In this document: piece by piece, positions 46,517 to 56,414 of the stretch
How the letters are laid out: each line of letters starts with the position of its first letter
Position numbering within the stretch: position 1 is the stretch's first letter
Assembly (NCBI RefSeq): GCF_014651115.1
Contig: NZ_BMWG01000028.1
Coordinates: 1 to 64,000, forward strand
Source of the DNA: Streptomyces inusitatus
Lineage (GTDB): Bacteria; Actinomycetota; Actinomycetes; Streptomycetales; Streptomycetaceae
Reading direction: 5' to 3'
DNA length: 64,000 bases
Notes under the pieces: generated by a model
Seen by the model: only the letters and a program-made list of their open reading frames with translations
Told to the model about the DNA's origin: nothing
Databases searched by the model: none
Translations under genes and position numbers: made by a program

Positions 46517-47689
46517 TCAGCGCGACTCGGGTCCCGCCAGATGACGGGCGATGACCATGCGCTGGATCTGATTGGTGCCCTCGACGATCTGGAGCGCCTT
46601 CGCCTCGCGCATATAGCGCTCCACCGGGAAGTCGGCGGTGTATCCGTAGCCGCCGAGCACCTGGACGGCGTCGATGGTCACGCTCATCGCCGCGTCCGTG
46701 CAGAACAGCTTCGCCATGGCAGCCTGCCGGGAGAAGGGGCGTCCCGCGTCCCGCAGCCGGGCGGCGGAGAGATAGAGCGCGCGGCCCGCCTCGATCCGGG
46801 TGGCCATGTCGGCGAGCATGAACCGCAGCCCCTGGAAGTCGGCGACGGGACGGCCGAACTGAAGGCGTCCGGTGGCGTATCCGAGCGCCTCGTCCAGGGC
46901 GGCCTGTGCGACGCCCACGGCACAGGCCGCGATGCCGAGCCGGCCGGAGTCGAGGGCGGAGAGCGCGATGGCGAAGCCCTGCCCCTCCTCGCCGAGCCGG
47001 CGGGCGTCCGGGACACGGACCCCGTCGAAGTGGAGCTGCGCGGTGGGCGAGCCCTTCATGCCCATCTTCTTCTCGGGCAGGGCGGCCTCAAGGCCCGGCG
47101 CGTCGCCGGGGACCAGGAAGGCGGTGATGCCCCGGGCGCCCTCCTCACCGGTGCGCGCGAGCACGGTGCAGAAGTCCGCGACACCGCCGTGGGTGATCCA
47201 GGCCTTGGTCCCGGTGATGATCCAGTCCTCGCCGTCGCGCACCGCTCTGGTGCGCAGCGAGGCGGCGTCGGAGCCGGAGGACGGCTCGGAGAGGCAGTAC
47301 GCGCCGAGGAGTCCGCCGCCGAGCATGTCCGGCAGCCACTTCGCCCGCTGCTCCTCGGAGCCGTATCCGGCGAGTGCGTGGCAGGCCAGCGAGTGGACGC
47401 TGACGCCGAGGCCCACGGTGAGACGGGCGGCGGCGAGTTCTTCGAGGACCTGGAGGTAGACCTCGTACGGCTGATCCCCGCCGCCGTGCTCACCGGCGTA
47501 GGGGAGGCCGAGCAGTCCTGAGGAGGACAGCAGGGAGAAGAGTTTCCGGGGGAAGTGCCCCGACTCCTCCTCCTCGGCCGCCCGGGGGGCGATCTCCCGC
47601 TGGGCGATGTCTCGGACCAGGGCGATCAGTTCCCCGGACTCCTCCGTGGGCAGTTGGCGGTCCACCGGCTGCGGGACGCTGTCGGGCAT
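46517..47689 (-). CDS. Acyl-CoA dehydrogenase
   Basis: A 390-residue FAD enzyme for the first step of acyl-CoA oxidation. FAD and substrate motifs are AYCLSEPSSGSDAAS and WITHGGVADF. The catalytic base is the Glu in QIVEGTNQIQR near the C-terminus, the position used by short- and branched-chain dehydrogenases. FGRPVADFQGLRFMLADM is also typical. ATG 47689 follows GGGAGGAG. No electron-transfer or hydratase gene is adjacent, so the chain-length preference stays open. Confidence 0.93.
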   Translation of the reverse strand: MPDSVPQPVDRQLPTEESGELIALVRDIAQREIAPRAAEEEESGHFPRKLFSLLSSSGLLGLPYAGEHGGGDQPYEVYLQVLEELAAARLTVGLGVSVHSLACHALAGYGSEEQRAKWLPDMLGGGLLGAYCLSEPSSGSDAASLRTRAVRDGEDWIITGTKAWITHGGVADFCTVLARTGEEGARGITAFLVPGDAPGLEAALPEKKMGMKGSPTAQLHFDGVRVPDARRLGEEGQGFAIALSALDSGRLGIAACAVGVAQAALDEALGYATGRLQFGRPVADFQGLRFMLADMATRIEAGRALYLSAARLRDAGRPFSRQAAMAKLFCTDAAMSVTIDAVQVLGGYGYTADFPVERYMREAKALQIVEGTNQIQRMVIARHLAGPESR

Positions 47690-47919
47690 TGCGCGTGCTC
47701 CTCCCTGTCGGGCGCTGTGGCGTGGCGCGCGAAGGGTGGGTGCGCGCATCGCCCGTCGTTCTGCCAGGCCGATGCTGCGCCTCCGGATCACGGAAGGCGC
47801 TGGTCGGCGGCTGTGGCGCGTTGAGTATGCCCGATCGGATGAGATACGTCACGGGTTGGCGGAGGCAGACGCTCCGTCAACTCCCGGCGCGGTGGGAGGC
47901 GCTGCTTCGAGGACGCGCC

Positions 47920-48081
47920 TCAGATCAGGCCGAGCCGGGTGACGAGCATGGCGAGGACGACCACCAGGGTCCAGCCGACGATGTGCTCGACGAGGTCGGA
48001 GCGGTCGTCGGGGCCGCCGGTGCGGGTGCGGACGGCGGGAGCGACGGCGGGGGCGGCGGCGGAGCCGGTGGCAGAGGTCAT
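47920..48081 (-). CDS. SCO1431-family small membrane protein
   Basis: A 53-residue protein with an Ala/Thr-rich N-terminal half and a single C-terminal membrane helix (HIVGWTLVVVLAMLVTRL). It matches my memory of the SCO1431 family of Streptomyces membrane proteins. ATG 48081 (MTSATGSAAAP) is the likely start; no strong ribosome binding site is seen. Function is unknown. Confidence 0.7.
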   Translation of the reverse strand: MTSATGSAAAPAVAPAVRTRTGGPDDRSDLVEHIVGWTLVVVLAMLVTRLGLI

Positions 48082-48227
48082 GGCGGTCTCGCTCGGTCGG
48101 ACGGCGGGGGACGGCTCCCCGGGGGTCTCGGGAAGCTCCCCGGTCGGCCGGTGTCCCGACCACAGTGCCAGGCGGACCGCCCCGGGGGTAGAGACGTACG
48201 TCACCGGCCCCGGGGCGGCGGTCGGCG

Positions 48228-49667
<1,440 letters not shown>

Positions 49668-49795
49668 GGGAAACCCCCAGGTCGGTAACGCTCGGCCGGT
49701 TGGACTCGACGGGGGCCACTATCGCCGCTTCCGACGGGTCACGGCCAGTGTTACGGCCCCCTCCCGGCACCCCGATATTGGCCTGGACCACTGGT

Positions 49796-49825
49796 GTGAC
49801 CTGCGGCGTCCTCCCGCCGTAGGCT
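49796..49825 (+). promoter_or_regulatory. Promoter giving a leaderless uridine-kinase-like mRNA
   Basis: GTGACC (49796-49801) and TAGGCT (49820-49825) are 18 bases apart, and the ATG lies six bases after TAGGCT. No Shine-Dalgarno sequence is present, which fits transcription starting at the ATG. Confidence 0.55.
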
Positions 49826-49831
49826 GGCCGA

Positions 49832-50524
49832 ATGGAGGATCTCGACCGACTCGCCCGAACGCTGCGCGCACGGCCGCCGTCCTGCGGCCCGGTACGGCTG
49901 GTCGCGGTCGACGGCCACGCGGGCTCCGGCAAGAGCACCTTCACCGCCCGGCTCCAAGAGGCGCTCGCGCGCCTTCCCGGCGGCGGGGCCCCCGTCCCCG
50001 TACTGCACCTGGACGATCTGGCCAGCCACGAGGAACTCTTCGACTGGACGGGCCGGCTGCTCGACCAGGTGATCGGGCCGCTGGCACGGGGGGCGGAGGC
50101 GCGCTACGCCCCGTACGACTGGAACGAGCGCCGCTTCACCCCGGCGCGCGCCCTGCCCGCCGCCCCCGTCGTCCTGATCGAGGGCGTGGGCGCCGGCCGC
50201 CGGGCGCTCCGGCCCCGGCTGGCGGCCCTGCTGTGGATGGAGCGGAACGCCGAGGACTCCTGGCGCCGCGGCCGGCGGCGCGACGGCGCGGGGCTGACCG
50301 CCTTCTGGGACGGCTGGACAGCGGCGGAGACACGCCATTTCTCGGCCGACCCGTCGCGCCCTTTCGCGGATGCGCTGGTGCGTGAGCGTCCCCAGGGGTA
50401 CGAGTTGCTTCCAGGGCCCCGAACAAACGCACGTCAGAACCAGATCATCACACTGGGTGACCACTCTTCAGTGGGGTGTCGAGCCGTCGGAAAACCGCCC
50501 CAAGAGGGCCCGAACTCCGCTTGA
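49832..50524 (+). CDS. Uridine kinase-like P-loop protein
   Basis: A 230-residue P-loop kinase. The Walker A is VDGHAGSGKST (about residues 26-36), LHLDDLASHEEL provides the DD motif, YAPYDWNERRF the substrate loop, and VVLIEGVGAGRRAL a strand typical of uridine kinase relatives. Many Streptomyces proteins annotated this way have unproven substrates. The last ~33 residues, after the GYELLPGPR expected end, look unlike the family. The stop codon overlaps the -35 box of the next promoter. Confidence 0.88.
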   Translation: MEDLDRLARTLRARPPSCGPVRLVAVDGHAGSGKSTFTARLQEALARLPGGGAPVPVLHLDDLASHEELFDWTGRLLDQVIGPLARGAEARYAPYDWNERRFTPARALPAAPVVLIEGVGAGRRALRPRLAALLWMERNAEDSWRRGRRRDGAGLTAFWDGWTAAETRHFSADPSRPFADALVRERPQGYELLPGPRTNARQNQIITLGDHSSVGCRAVGKPPQEGPNSA

Positions 50525-50550
50525 CCAAGGGGCCGTACAGGTCCTACGTT
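50521..50550 (+). promoter_or_regulatory. Vegetative promoter ahead of a short transcript
   Basis: TTGACC (50521-50526) and TACGTT (50545-50550) with an 18-base spacer closely fit the principal-sigma consensus. Transcription would start near 50555-50557. Confidence 0.6.
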
Positions 50551-50554
50551 CTCA

Positions 50555-50624
50555 ATGTGCGGCCTTGAAGGCCGACTCGGACGCGAAGCCCCCGGTTGTT
50601 CCCCCGTGACCGGGGGCTTCGTTC
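50555..50624 (+). ncRNA. Candidate small RNA of about 70 bases
   Basis: The interval runs from the predicted start of the 50521 promoter to the end of a strong terminator. It has an internal hairpin (CGGCC-TTGAA-GGCCG at 50560-50574), then the terminator stem. No reading frame with a ribosome binding site lies inside. It could be an independent small RNA or an attenuated leader of the AAA ATPase gene, whose start is about 245 bases further on. Confidence 0.45.
50585..50624 (+). terminator. Intrinsic terminator
   Basis: GAAGCCCCCGGT (50585-50596) pairs perfectly with ACCGGGGGCTTC (50609-50620), followed by GTTCT. This would end the uridine-kinase-like message and the short transcript from 50521. 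Confidence 0.75.
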
Positions 50625-50867
50625 TGCCCCTCATTTCCGTCCGGATCCGCCCACCGCGACACCTCTTCCTCACCCTCGGTCACCGCGACCCGGATCACTT
50701 GGCGGCACCCTTAATCTCCGCGTCCCCGCGCAGGTACGATGCCCTTCGTTGGGGTCAAATCCCGTCCAAGGAACGGCGGTTCGGTGCCTTGGCCGCCGTC
50801 ACCCGCCGACGGCGGACCGGGGGACGTCCTCCCGGACACGGCGCAGGTGCACTTTGTGGGGGGCCTG
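50625..50867. other. Region before the TPR-AAA ATPase gene
   Basis: Together with the promoter and terminator at 50521-50624 this makes a 343-base gap. The frame of the ATPase is open back to 50739, but a G-rich ribosome binding site favours ATG 50868. No further promoter could be assigned. Confidence 0.45.
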
Positions 50868-52775
50868 ATGGACATCGGCACGCAGGGCGCACCGGCCCCC
50901 GCCGACCTCGCCTGGGTGCGCGGCGTGGACGCGTACACCATGGGGGCCTACCCCCAGGCGGAGGACGAGTTCCGGACCGCCGTACAGCTCGATCCCGGCA
51001 TGGCCGACGGCTGGCTGGGGCTGCACGCGCTGCGCGTCGACACCTCCAACGCGCTGCTGCGGATGTACCGCGCCCGCGAGCGCTTCGGCGAGCAGCGCTC
51101 CCGCCACCGGCGCACCCTCAACTCCTGGTACTGGCTCGGCTGGTGGGTCCAGCCGGTCCTGGAGACCCCGCGCGATCTGCTGCTCGCGCACGCCTCCCAC
51201 TGGCTCGACGGCCGCCATGTGCCCGATCTGGACCGGGCGCTGGCCGGGCTGCCGCCCGTGGACGCCGACCCCCAGGTGCGTTTTCTGCACGCCTGCCGCG
51301 CCTATCTCGTCAAGGATTGGGAGGAGTTGGTGCGCCACACCGAACCCCTGGTCGGCGACGCACTGCTGGGCATCGAGGCCGGTCTCTTCGGCGGCATGGC
51401 CCGGGTGCGGCTGGAGATGTACGGACAGGCCGAGCCGCTGCTGTCGGCGGCCCTGATGCGCTGCCGCAGCGAACAGCCCCAGCGCAAGGAGCTGCGCTAC
51501 TGGCTGGCGCGGGCCCATGAGGGCACCGGCCGCAGCGCCGCCGCCCTTCCGCTCTACCGCGCGGTGCACCGCGTCGACCCCGCCTTCATGGACACCTCGG
51601 CCCGGCTGACGGCGATCGCCGAGTACGACGGGATCGACGGCTACGACGAGTCGGCCGGGCTCGCCGTCTCCCTCGCCGGATTCGGGCCCGAACCCCTCCA
51701 GGAGCGGGCGACCGAGGCGGTGGAGACCGAGGGGACCGTCCCGGCCGAGGCGCGCCCCGGGCCCGACCAGCAGAGCCAGCTCCCCGGCGCGACCCCGCCC
51801 GGGCCGCCGTCCGAGGCGATCAGAGGACGGACCCAGGGCTCGGGGCCGGGCTCCCCCACCCTGCTGCCCTCGGGCCCCACCGATCCCGCGCTGCTCGCCG
51901 AGGCACTGGCCGAGCTGGAGCGGATGGTCGGCCTTGATCCGGTGAAACGGCAGGTCAAGGCGCTCTCGGCACAGCTGGAGATGGCCCGGCTGCGGGCCGG
52001 TCAGGGGCTGCCGGTGCAGCCGCCGAAACGCCATTTCATCTTCTCCGGCCCCTCGGGCACCGGGAAGACCACCGTCGCCCGGATCCTCGGCAGGGTCTTC
52101 TACGCGCTCGGTCTGCTCGGCGGCGACCATCTGGTGGAGGCCCAGCGCTCGGACATGGTGGGCGAGTTCCTCGGCCAGACGGCGGTGAAGGCCAATGAGC
52201 TGATCGACTCGGCACTCGGCGGCGTCCTCTTCGTGGACGAGGCCTACAGCCTGGCCAACTCCGGCTACACCAAGGGCGACGCCTACGGCGACGAGGCCCT
52301 CCAGGTGCTGCTGAAGCGCGCCGAGGACAATCGCGACCACCTCGTGGTCATCCTGGCGGGCTACCCCGAGGGCATGGACCGGCTGCTCGCCGCCAACCCC
52401 GGGCTCACCTCCCGCTTCACCACCCGGGTCGACTTCCCCTCGTACCGCCCGCTGGAGCTGACCGCGATCGGCGAGGTGCTGGCCGCCGAGAACGGCGATG
52501 TGTGGGACGAGGAGGCCGTGGACGAGCTGCGCTCCATCAGCGGCCATGTGGTCGACCAGAGCTGGATCGACGAGCTGGGCAACGGGCGCTTTCTGCGGAC
52601 CCTGTACGAGAAGAGCTGCGCCTACCGCGATCTGCGGCTCTCCGGCTATCCGGGCACGCCCACCCGGGAGGATCTCGCCACGCTGCGGCTGCCCGATCTG
52701 ATGCAGGCGTACGGCGAGGTGCTCTCGGGCCGGGGCCCGCGCGACCGGGGGCCTCAGGAGCCCCCGGCCGGCTGA
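50868..52775 (+). CDS. TPR-AAA+ ATPase (EccA/SpoVK/CbbX-like)
   Basis: A 635-residue protein. Residues 1-270 are helical repeats of TPR type (DAYTMGAYPQAEDEFRTAVQ, LPLYRAVHRVDPAFMDTSAR). A Pro-rich linker at about 290-335 follows, then one AAA+ domain of the CbxX/CfqX group: Walker A SGPSGTGKTT near 395, Walker B GVLFVDEAYSL near 452, arginine finger region LTSRFTTRVDFP. This architecture matches EccA of type VII secretion, yet no other ESX gene is in the window. ATG 50868 has GGGGGG upstream. The substrate remodelled is unknown. Confidence 0.92.
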   Translation: MDIGTQGAPAPADLAWVRGVDAYTMGAYPQAEDEFRTAVQLDPGMADGWLGLHALRVDTSNALLRMYRARERFGEQRSRHRRTLNSWYWLGWWVQPVLETPRDLLLAHASHWLDGRHVPDLDRALAGLPPVDADPQVRFLHACRAYLVKDWEELVRHTEPLVGDALLGIEAGLFGGMARVRLEMYGQAEPLLSAALMRCRSEQPQRKELRYWLARAHEGTGRSAAALPLYRAVHRVDPAFMDTSARLTAIAEYDGIDGYDESAGLAVSLAGFGPEPLQERATEAVETEGTVPAEARPGPDQQSQLPGATPPGPPSEAIRGRTQGSGPGSPTLLPSGPTDPALLAEALAELERMVGLDPVKRQVKALSAQLEMARLRAGQGLPVQPPKRHFIFSGPSGTGKTTVARILGRVFYALGLLGGDHLVEAQRSDMVGEFLGQTAVKANELIDSALGGVLFVDEAYSLANSGYTKGDAYGDEALQVLLKRAEDNRDHLVVILAGYPEGMDRLLAANPGLTSRFTTRVDFPSYRPLELTAIGEVLAAENGDVWDEEAVDELRSISGHVVDQSWIDELGNGRFLRTLYEKSCAYRDLRLSGYPGTPTREDLATLRLPDLMQAYGEVLSGRGPRDRGPQEPPAG

Positions 52776-52787
52776 GCGGGCTGAGCC

Positions 52788-53249
52788 CTAGGAAGCGGAG
52801 TGGCCCGCGCGCTCGTCGACGAGCGCGCGCAGGGCGCGGGCGTCGGTGATGGCCTGTTCTCTGGCGACGCCGGGCTGGATGCCGAGGACCGGCAGGCTGG
52901 TGCCGTCGCTCAGATCGAGGAAGACCCAGGGGTCGCCCGGGCGGAGGTTGACCCGGACGATCTCCGCCCACTCCAGCCGGCGGACCCCGGTGATGTTGGT
53001 GATCGTGACACCCCGGTCGTCGGCGACCACCTTGGGCCTGCTGAGCAGGAGGAGCACCCCGAGGAAGAGCAGGCCGGTGAAGACGAAGCTGATCCGCTCC
53101 CCCGTGTTCAGCCGTTCCAGCGTGAGACCGACGAAGGCGACGACGGCGAACATCGCCACACCCATGGTCAGCAGGATGACTCGGGTACGGGTGGGACGGA
53201 AGGTCACCGGGAGGGTGGCGTTCCGGGTGGCGGGGCTGCTGCTGGACAT
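52788..53249 (-). CDS. PH-domain membrane protein
   Basis: A 153-residue protein with two membrane helices (VILLTMGVAMFAVVAFVGL and SFVFTGLLFLGVLLLL) followed by a bacterial PH-like domain (VVADDRGVTITNITGVRRLEW, WVFLDLSDG). ATG 53249 (MSSSSPATRN) is the start. It lies 14 bases after hisG on the same strand and is probably the last gene of that transcription unit. The role is unknown. Confidence 0.88.
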   Translation of the reverse strand: MSSSSPATRNATLPVTFRPTRTRVILLTMGVAMFAVVAFVGLTLERLNTGERISFVFTGLLFLGVLLLLSRPKVVADDRGVTITNITGVRRLEWAEIVRVNLRPGDPWVFLDLSDGTSLPVLGIQPGVAREQAITDARALRALVDERAGHSAS

Positions 53250-53263
53250 GGTGTCGGTGATCC

Positions 53264-54112
53264 TCAGAGCCGGCAGGCGTGGATGGCGGTGGTGAGGATG
53301 GCCCGCGCGCCCAGCTCGTACAGATCGTCCATGATCCGCTGCGCCTCCTTGGCGGCGACCATGGAGCGGACGGCGACCCATCCCTCGTGGTGCAGGGGGG
53401 AGATCGTCGGCGATTCGAGGCCCGGGGTGAGGGCGACGGCCTGTTCGAGGTGCTCGACGCGGCAGTCGTAATCCATCATCACGTAGGAGCGGGCGACCAG
53501 GACGCCCTGGAGGCGGCGGAGGAACTGCCGCACCTTGGGGTCCTCGGTGTCGGCCCCGGTACGGCGGATGACCACGGCCTCGGAGGTCATGATCGGCTCG
53601 CCGATGACTTCGAGGCCCGCGTTGCGCAGCGAGGTCCCGGTCTCGACCACATCGGCGATGATCTGGGCGACGCCCAGTTCGATCGCGGTCTCGACCGCTC
53701 CGTCGAGGTGGACCACGGAGGCGTCGATGGCGTTGTCGGCGAGGTGCTGGGCGACGATGCCCTCGTAGGAGGTGGCGACGGTCATGCCGCCGAAGTCCTC
53801 GACGCCCTTGGCCGTGCCTGGCCTGGTGGCGTAGCGGAAGGTGGAGCGGGCGAAGCCGAGCTGGAGGATCTCCTCGGCGCCCGCCCCGGAGTCGAGCAGC
53901 AGATCGCGGCCGGTGATGCCGATGTCCAGACGGCCGGTGCTGACGTAGATCGCGATGTCGCGGGGGCGGAGGTAGAAGAACTCGACCTCGTTCTCCGGGT
54001 CGACCAGGACCAGCTCCTTGGACTCCTTGCGCTGCTGGTAGCCGGCCTCATGGAGCATCGCCGACGCAGGTCCGGACAGTGAACCCTTGTTGGGAATGGC
54101 GATGCGCAGCAT
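53264..54112 (-). CDS. hisG: ATP phosphoribosyltransferase
   Basis: A 282-residue long-form HisG, the first and feedback-inhibited step of histidine synthesis (ATP + PRPP). It has RIAIPNKGSLSGPA at the N-terminus, the DIGITGRDLLLD strand, the PRPP loop in QIIADVVETGTSLRNAGL, and the C-terminal ACT-like regulatory domain (SPTISPLHHEGWVAV, DLYELGARAILTT). The C-terminal domain means no HisZ partner is needed. hisE lies 68 bases upstream. Confidence 0.96.
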   Translation of the reverse strand: MLRIAIPNKGSLSGPASAMLHEAGYQQRKESKELVLVDPENEVEFFYLRPRDIAIYVSTGRLDIGITGRDLLLDSGAGAEEILQLGFARSTFRYATRPGTAKGVEDFGGMTVATSYEGIVAQHLADNAIDASVVHLDGAVETAIELGVAQIIADVVETGTSLRNAGLEVIGEPIMTSEAVVIRRTGADTEDPKVRQFLRRLQGVLVARSYVMMDYDCRVEHLEQAVALTPGLESPTISPLHHEGWVAVRSMVAAKEAQRIMDDLYELGARAILTTAIHACRL

Positions 54113-54180
54113 GAGGTCGGCTTCCTTACGTAGGCAGGCAGGCGGGTGGAGGGAGCGGGCGGGCCGGTGGATCAGAGGTG

Positions 54181-54453
54181 TCAGAGGTGGGCGTAGACGT
54201 CGTCGAGGGAGATCCCGCGCGCCACCATCATCACCTGGACGTGGTAGAGCAGCTGCGAGATCTCCTCGGCGGCGGCTTCCTTGCCCTCGTACTCGGCGGC
54301 CATCCAGACTTCGGCGGCCTCCTCGACGACCTTCTTGCCGATGGCATGGACGCCCTTCTCCACCAGCTCGGCGGTGCGGGACGTGGCCGGGTCGCCGTTC
54401 TCCGCCTTGAGCCGCAGCTCGGCGAAGAGTTCTTCGAAGGTTTTGTTCGCCAT
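54181..54453 (-). CDS. hisE: Phosphoribosyl-ATP pyrophosphatase
   Basis: A 90-residue all-helical MazG-like enzyme that removes pyrophosphate from PR-ATP, the second step of histidine synthesis. The conserved EEAAEVWMAAEY metal-binding helix and the SQLLYHVQVMMVARG helix are present. Length is typical of free HisE. It lies between ribH and hisG, so it may be expressed from the riboflavin operon. Confidence 0.96.
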   Translation of the reverse strand: MANKTFEELFAELRLKAENGDPATSRTAELVEKGVHAIGKKVVEEAAEVWMAAEYEGKEAAAEEISQLLYHVQVMMVARGISLDDVYAHL

Positions 54454-54487
54454 GATGGTCTCAGGGTACGGGGTACGGGCGGCCGGT

Positions 54488-54973
54488 TCAGCGCCAGGGT
54501 TCGCTGACCGAGCGCAGGGTGGCGGCGGTGGCCACGGCGGCGGTGACCGCTTCGTGACCCTTGTCCTCGGTCGACCCTTCGATCCCCGCCCGGGCGAGCG
54601 CCTGCTCCTCCGTGTCGCAGGTGAGCACGCCGAAGCCGATGGGGACGCCGGTGTCCACCGAGACCTGGGTCAGGCCCTGGGTGACGCCCTGGCACACGTA
54701 CTCGAAGTGCGGGGTGCCGCCCCGGATGACGACGCCGAGTGCGACGATCGCGTCGTAGCCCCGGCCCGCGAGCACCTTGGCGACCACGGGGAGTTCGAAG
54801 CTGCCGGGGACCCTCAGCAGGGTCGGTTCGTCGATGCCCAGCTCGCCCAGGGCGCGCAGGGCCCCGTCGACGAGCCCGTCCATGATCTTCTCGTGCCAGA
54901 GGGCCGCGATGACGGCGACACGGAGGTCGCCGACGTTGCGTACGGACAGTTCGGGTGCGCCCTTGCCACTCAA
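54488..54973 (-). CDS. ribH: 6,7-dimethyl-8-ribityllumazine synthase
   Basis: A 161-residue icosahedral-forming enzyme that joins the pyrimidine intermediate with 3,4-dihydroxy-2-butanone 4-phosphate. Motifs: ALWHEKIMDGLVDGAL, VPGSFELPVVAK, GVVIRGGTPHFEYVC and PIGFGVLTCDTEEQAL. The start is the rare TTG at 54973, supported by GGAGAAG just upstream and by the usual SGKGAPE beginning. It follows ribAB after 91 bases. Confidence 0.96.
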   Translation of the reverse strand: MSGKGAPELSVRNVGDLRVAVIAALWHEKIMDGLVDGALRALGELGIDEPTLLRVPGSFELPVVAKVLAGRGYDAIVALGVVIRGGTPHFEYVCQGVTQGLTQVSVDTGVPIGFGVLTCDTEEQALARAGIEGSTEDKGHEAVTAAVATAATLRSVSEPWR

Positions 54974-55064
54974 CGCTTCTCCTCAGAGTTCTCGTGGTTC
55001 TCGTGGTTCTCGTGTGCGTTCGGTGGTGATGCTCGTGATGCTGGTGGTTCCCGGTGGTTGTCTT

Positions 55065-56414
55065 CTACTGATTTCCGCAGGCGGACCCGGTGGACGCGTC
55101 GAGCCCGGGCAGATCGTGGCCCATCCGGTCGCGCTTGGTGCGCAGATAGCGGAGATTGTGTTCGCCGGCCTGGACGGGCATCGGCTCCCGGCCGTGGACG
55201 GTGAGGCCGTACCGCACCAGGGCGGTGATCTTGTCGGGGTTGTTGGTCATCAGCCGTACGCTCCGCACGCCGAGGTCGGCGAGGATCTGCGCGCCCGCCG
55301 CGTAGTCGCGGGCGTCGGCGGGCAGTCCGAGTTCCAGGTTGGCGTCGAGGGTGTCGCGCCCGCGCTCCTGGAGTTCGTACGCGCGGAGCTTGGGCAGCAG
55401 CCCGATGCCCCGGCCCTCGTGGCCGCGGAGATAGACCACGACGCCGCGGCCGGCCTCGGTGATCCGGTCCATGGAGGCGTGCAGCTGGGGGCCGCAGTCG
55501 CAGCGCAGCGAGTGGAAGATGTCGCCGGTCAGGCACTCGGAGTGGACACGGACGAGGAGGTTCTCGCCGTCGCCGATGTCGCCGTGGACGAGGGCGACGT
55601 GCTCGACGCCGTCGATGGTGGAGCGGTAGCCGTAGGCGGTGAACCGGCCGAAGGAGGTCGGCAGGTCGACGGCGGCCTCGCGCTGGACGGTGGGCTCGGT
55701 GGCGAGCCGGTGGGCGACGAGATCCTCGATGGAGATGATCGTCAGTCCGTGCTTGCGGGCGAAGGGGACCAGCTCGGGCAGGCGCAGCATGACGCCGTCC
55801 TCGCCCGCGATCTCCACGATGGCCCCGGCGGGGCGCAGTCCCGCGAGCCGGGCGAGGTCGACGGCCGCCTCGGTGTGGCCGTTGCGGACGAGGACGCCGC
55901 CCCGCTTGGCGCGGAGCGGGAAGACATGGCCGGGGCGTACGAAGTCGGCGGCCGACGCGGTGCCGCCGGCCAGCAGCTGGAGGGTGGTGGCGCGGTCGGC
56001 GGCGGAGATGCCGGTGGTGACGCCGTGGGCGGCGGACGCGTCGACGGAGACGGTGAAGGCCGTCTGCATGGACTCGGTGTTGCGCTCCACCATCTGGGGG
56101 AGTTCGAGCCGGTTCAGCTCGTCGCTCTCCATGGGGGCGCAGATCAGCCCGCGGCACTCGCTCATCATGAAGGCGACGACCTCGGGGGTGGCCTTCTCGG
56201 CGGCGATGACGAGGTCGCCCTCGTTCTCTCGGCTCTCGTCGTCCACGACCACGACGGGACGGCCCTCGGCGATGTCACGGATGGCCTGTTCGACCGGGTC
56301 GAGGGCGAAGTCCTCGCGGTTGTCGGTCGAGTACCAGGTGGGGGCCGGCTCCTGGGCCGGGCGCGGCGGAAGGGGGGTGGCGGGTGCCGTCGATTCCAGT
56401 GGGAGGGAGGTCAT
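55065..56414 (-). CDS. ribAB: Bifunctional DHBP synthase / GTP cyclohydrolase II
   Basis: A 449-residue fusion making both precursors of riboflavin. The N-terminal DHBP synthase has VVVVDDESRENEGDLVIAAE and RNGHTEAAVDL. The C-terminal GTP cyclohydrolase II has its zinc cysteines in HSECLTGDIFHSLRCDCGPQ and the RGHEGRGIGLLPKL block. ATG 56414 overlaps the ribM stop by four bases. A Pro-rich N-terminal extension of about 30 residues precedes the first domain. Confidence 0.96.
   Translation of the reverse strand: MTSLPLESTAPATPLPPRPAQEPAPTWYSTDNREDFALDPVEQAIRDIAEGRPVVVVDDESRENEGDLVIAAEKATPEVVAFMMSECRGLICAPMESDELNRLELPQMVERNTESMQTAFTVSVDASAAHGVTTGISAADRATTLQLLAGGTASAADFVRPGHVFPLRAKRGGVLVRNGHTEAAVDLARLAGLRPAGAIVEIAGEDGVMLRLPELVPFARKHGLTIISIEDLVAHRLATEPTVQREAAVDLPTSFGRFTAYGYRSTIDGVEHVALVHGDIGDGENLLVRVHSECLTGDIFHSLRCDCGPQLHASMDRITEAGRGVVVYLRGHEGRGIGLLPKLRAYELQERGRDTLDANLELGLPADARDYAAGAQILADLGVRSVRLMTNNPDKITALVRYGLTVHGREPMPVQAGEHNLRYLRTKRDRMGHDLPGLDASTGSACGNQ

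Noticed and set aside
50752..50775. GGGGTCAAATCCC resembling a tRNA T-arm
   Set aside because: No matching acceptor, D-arm or anticodon stem can be built around it.
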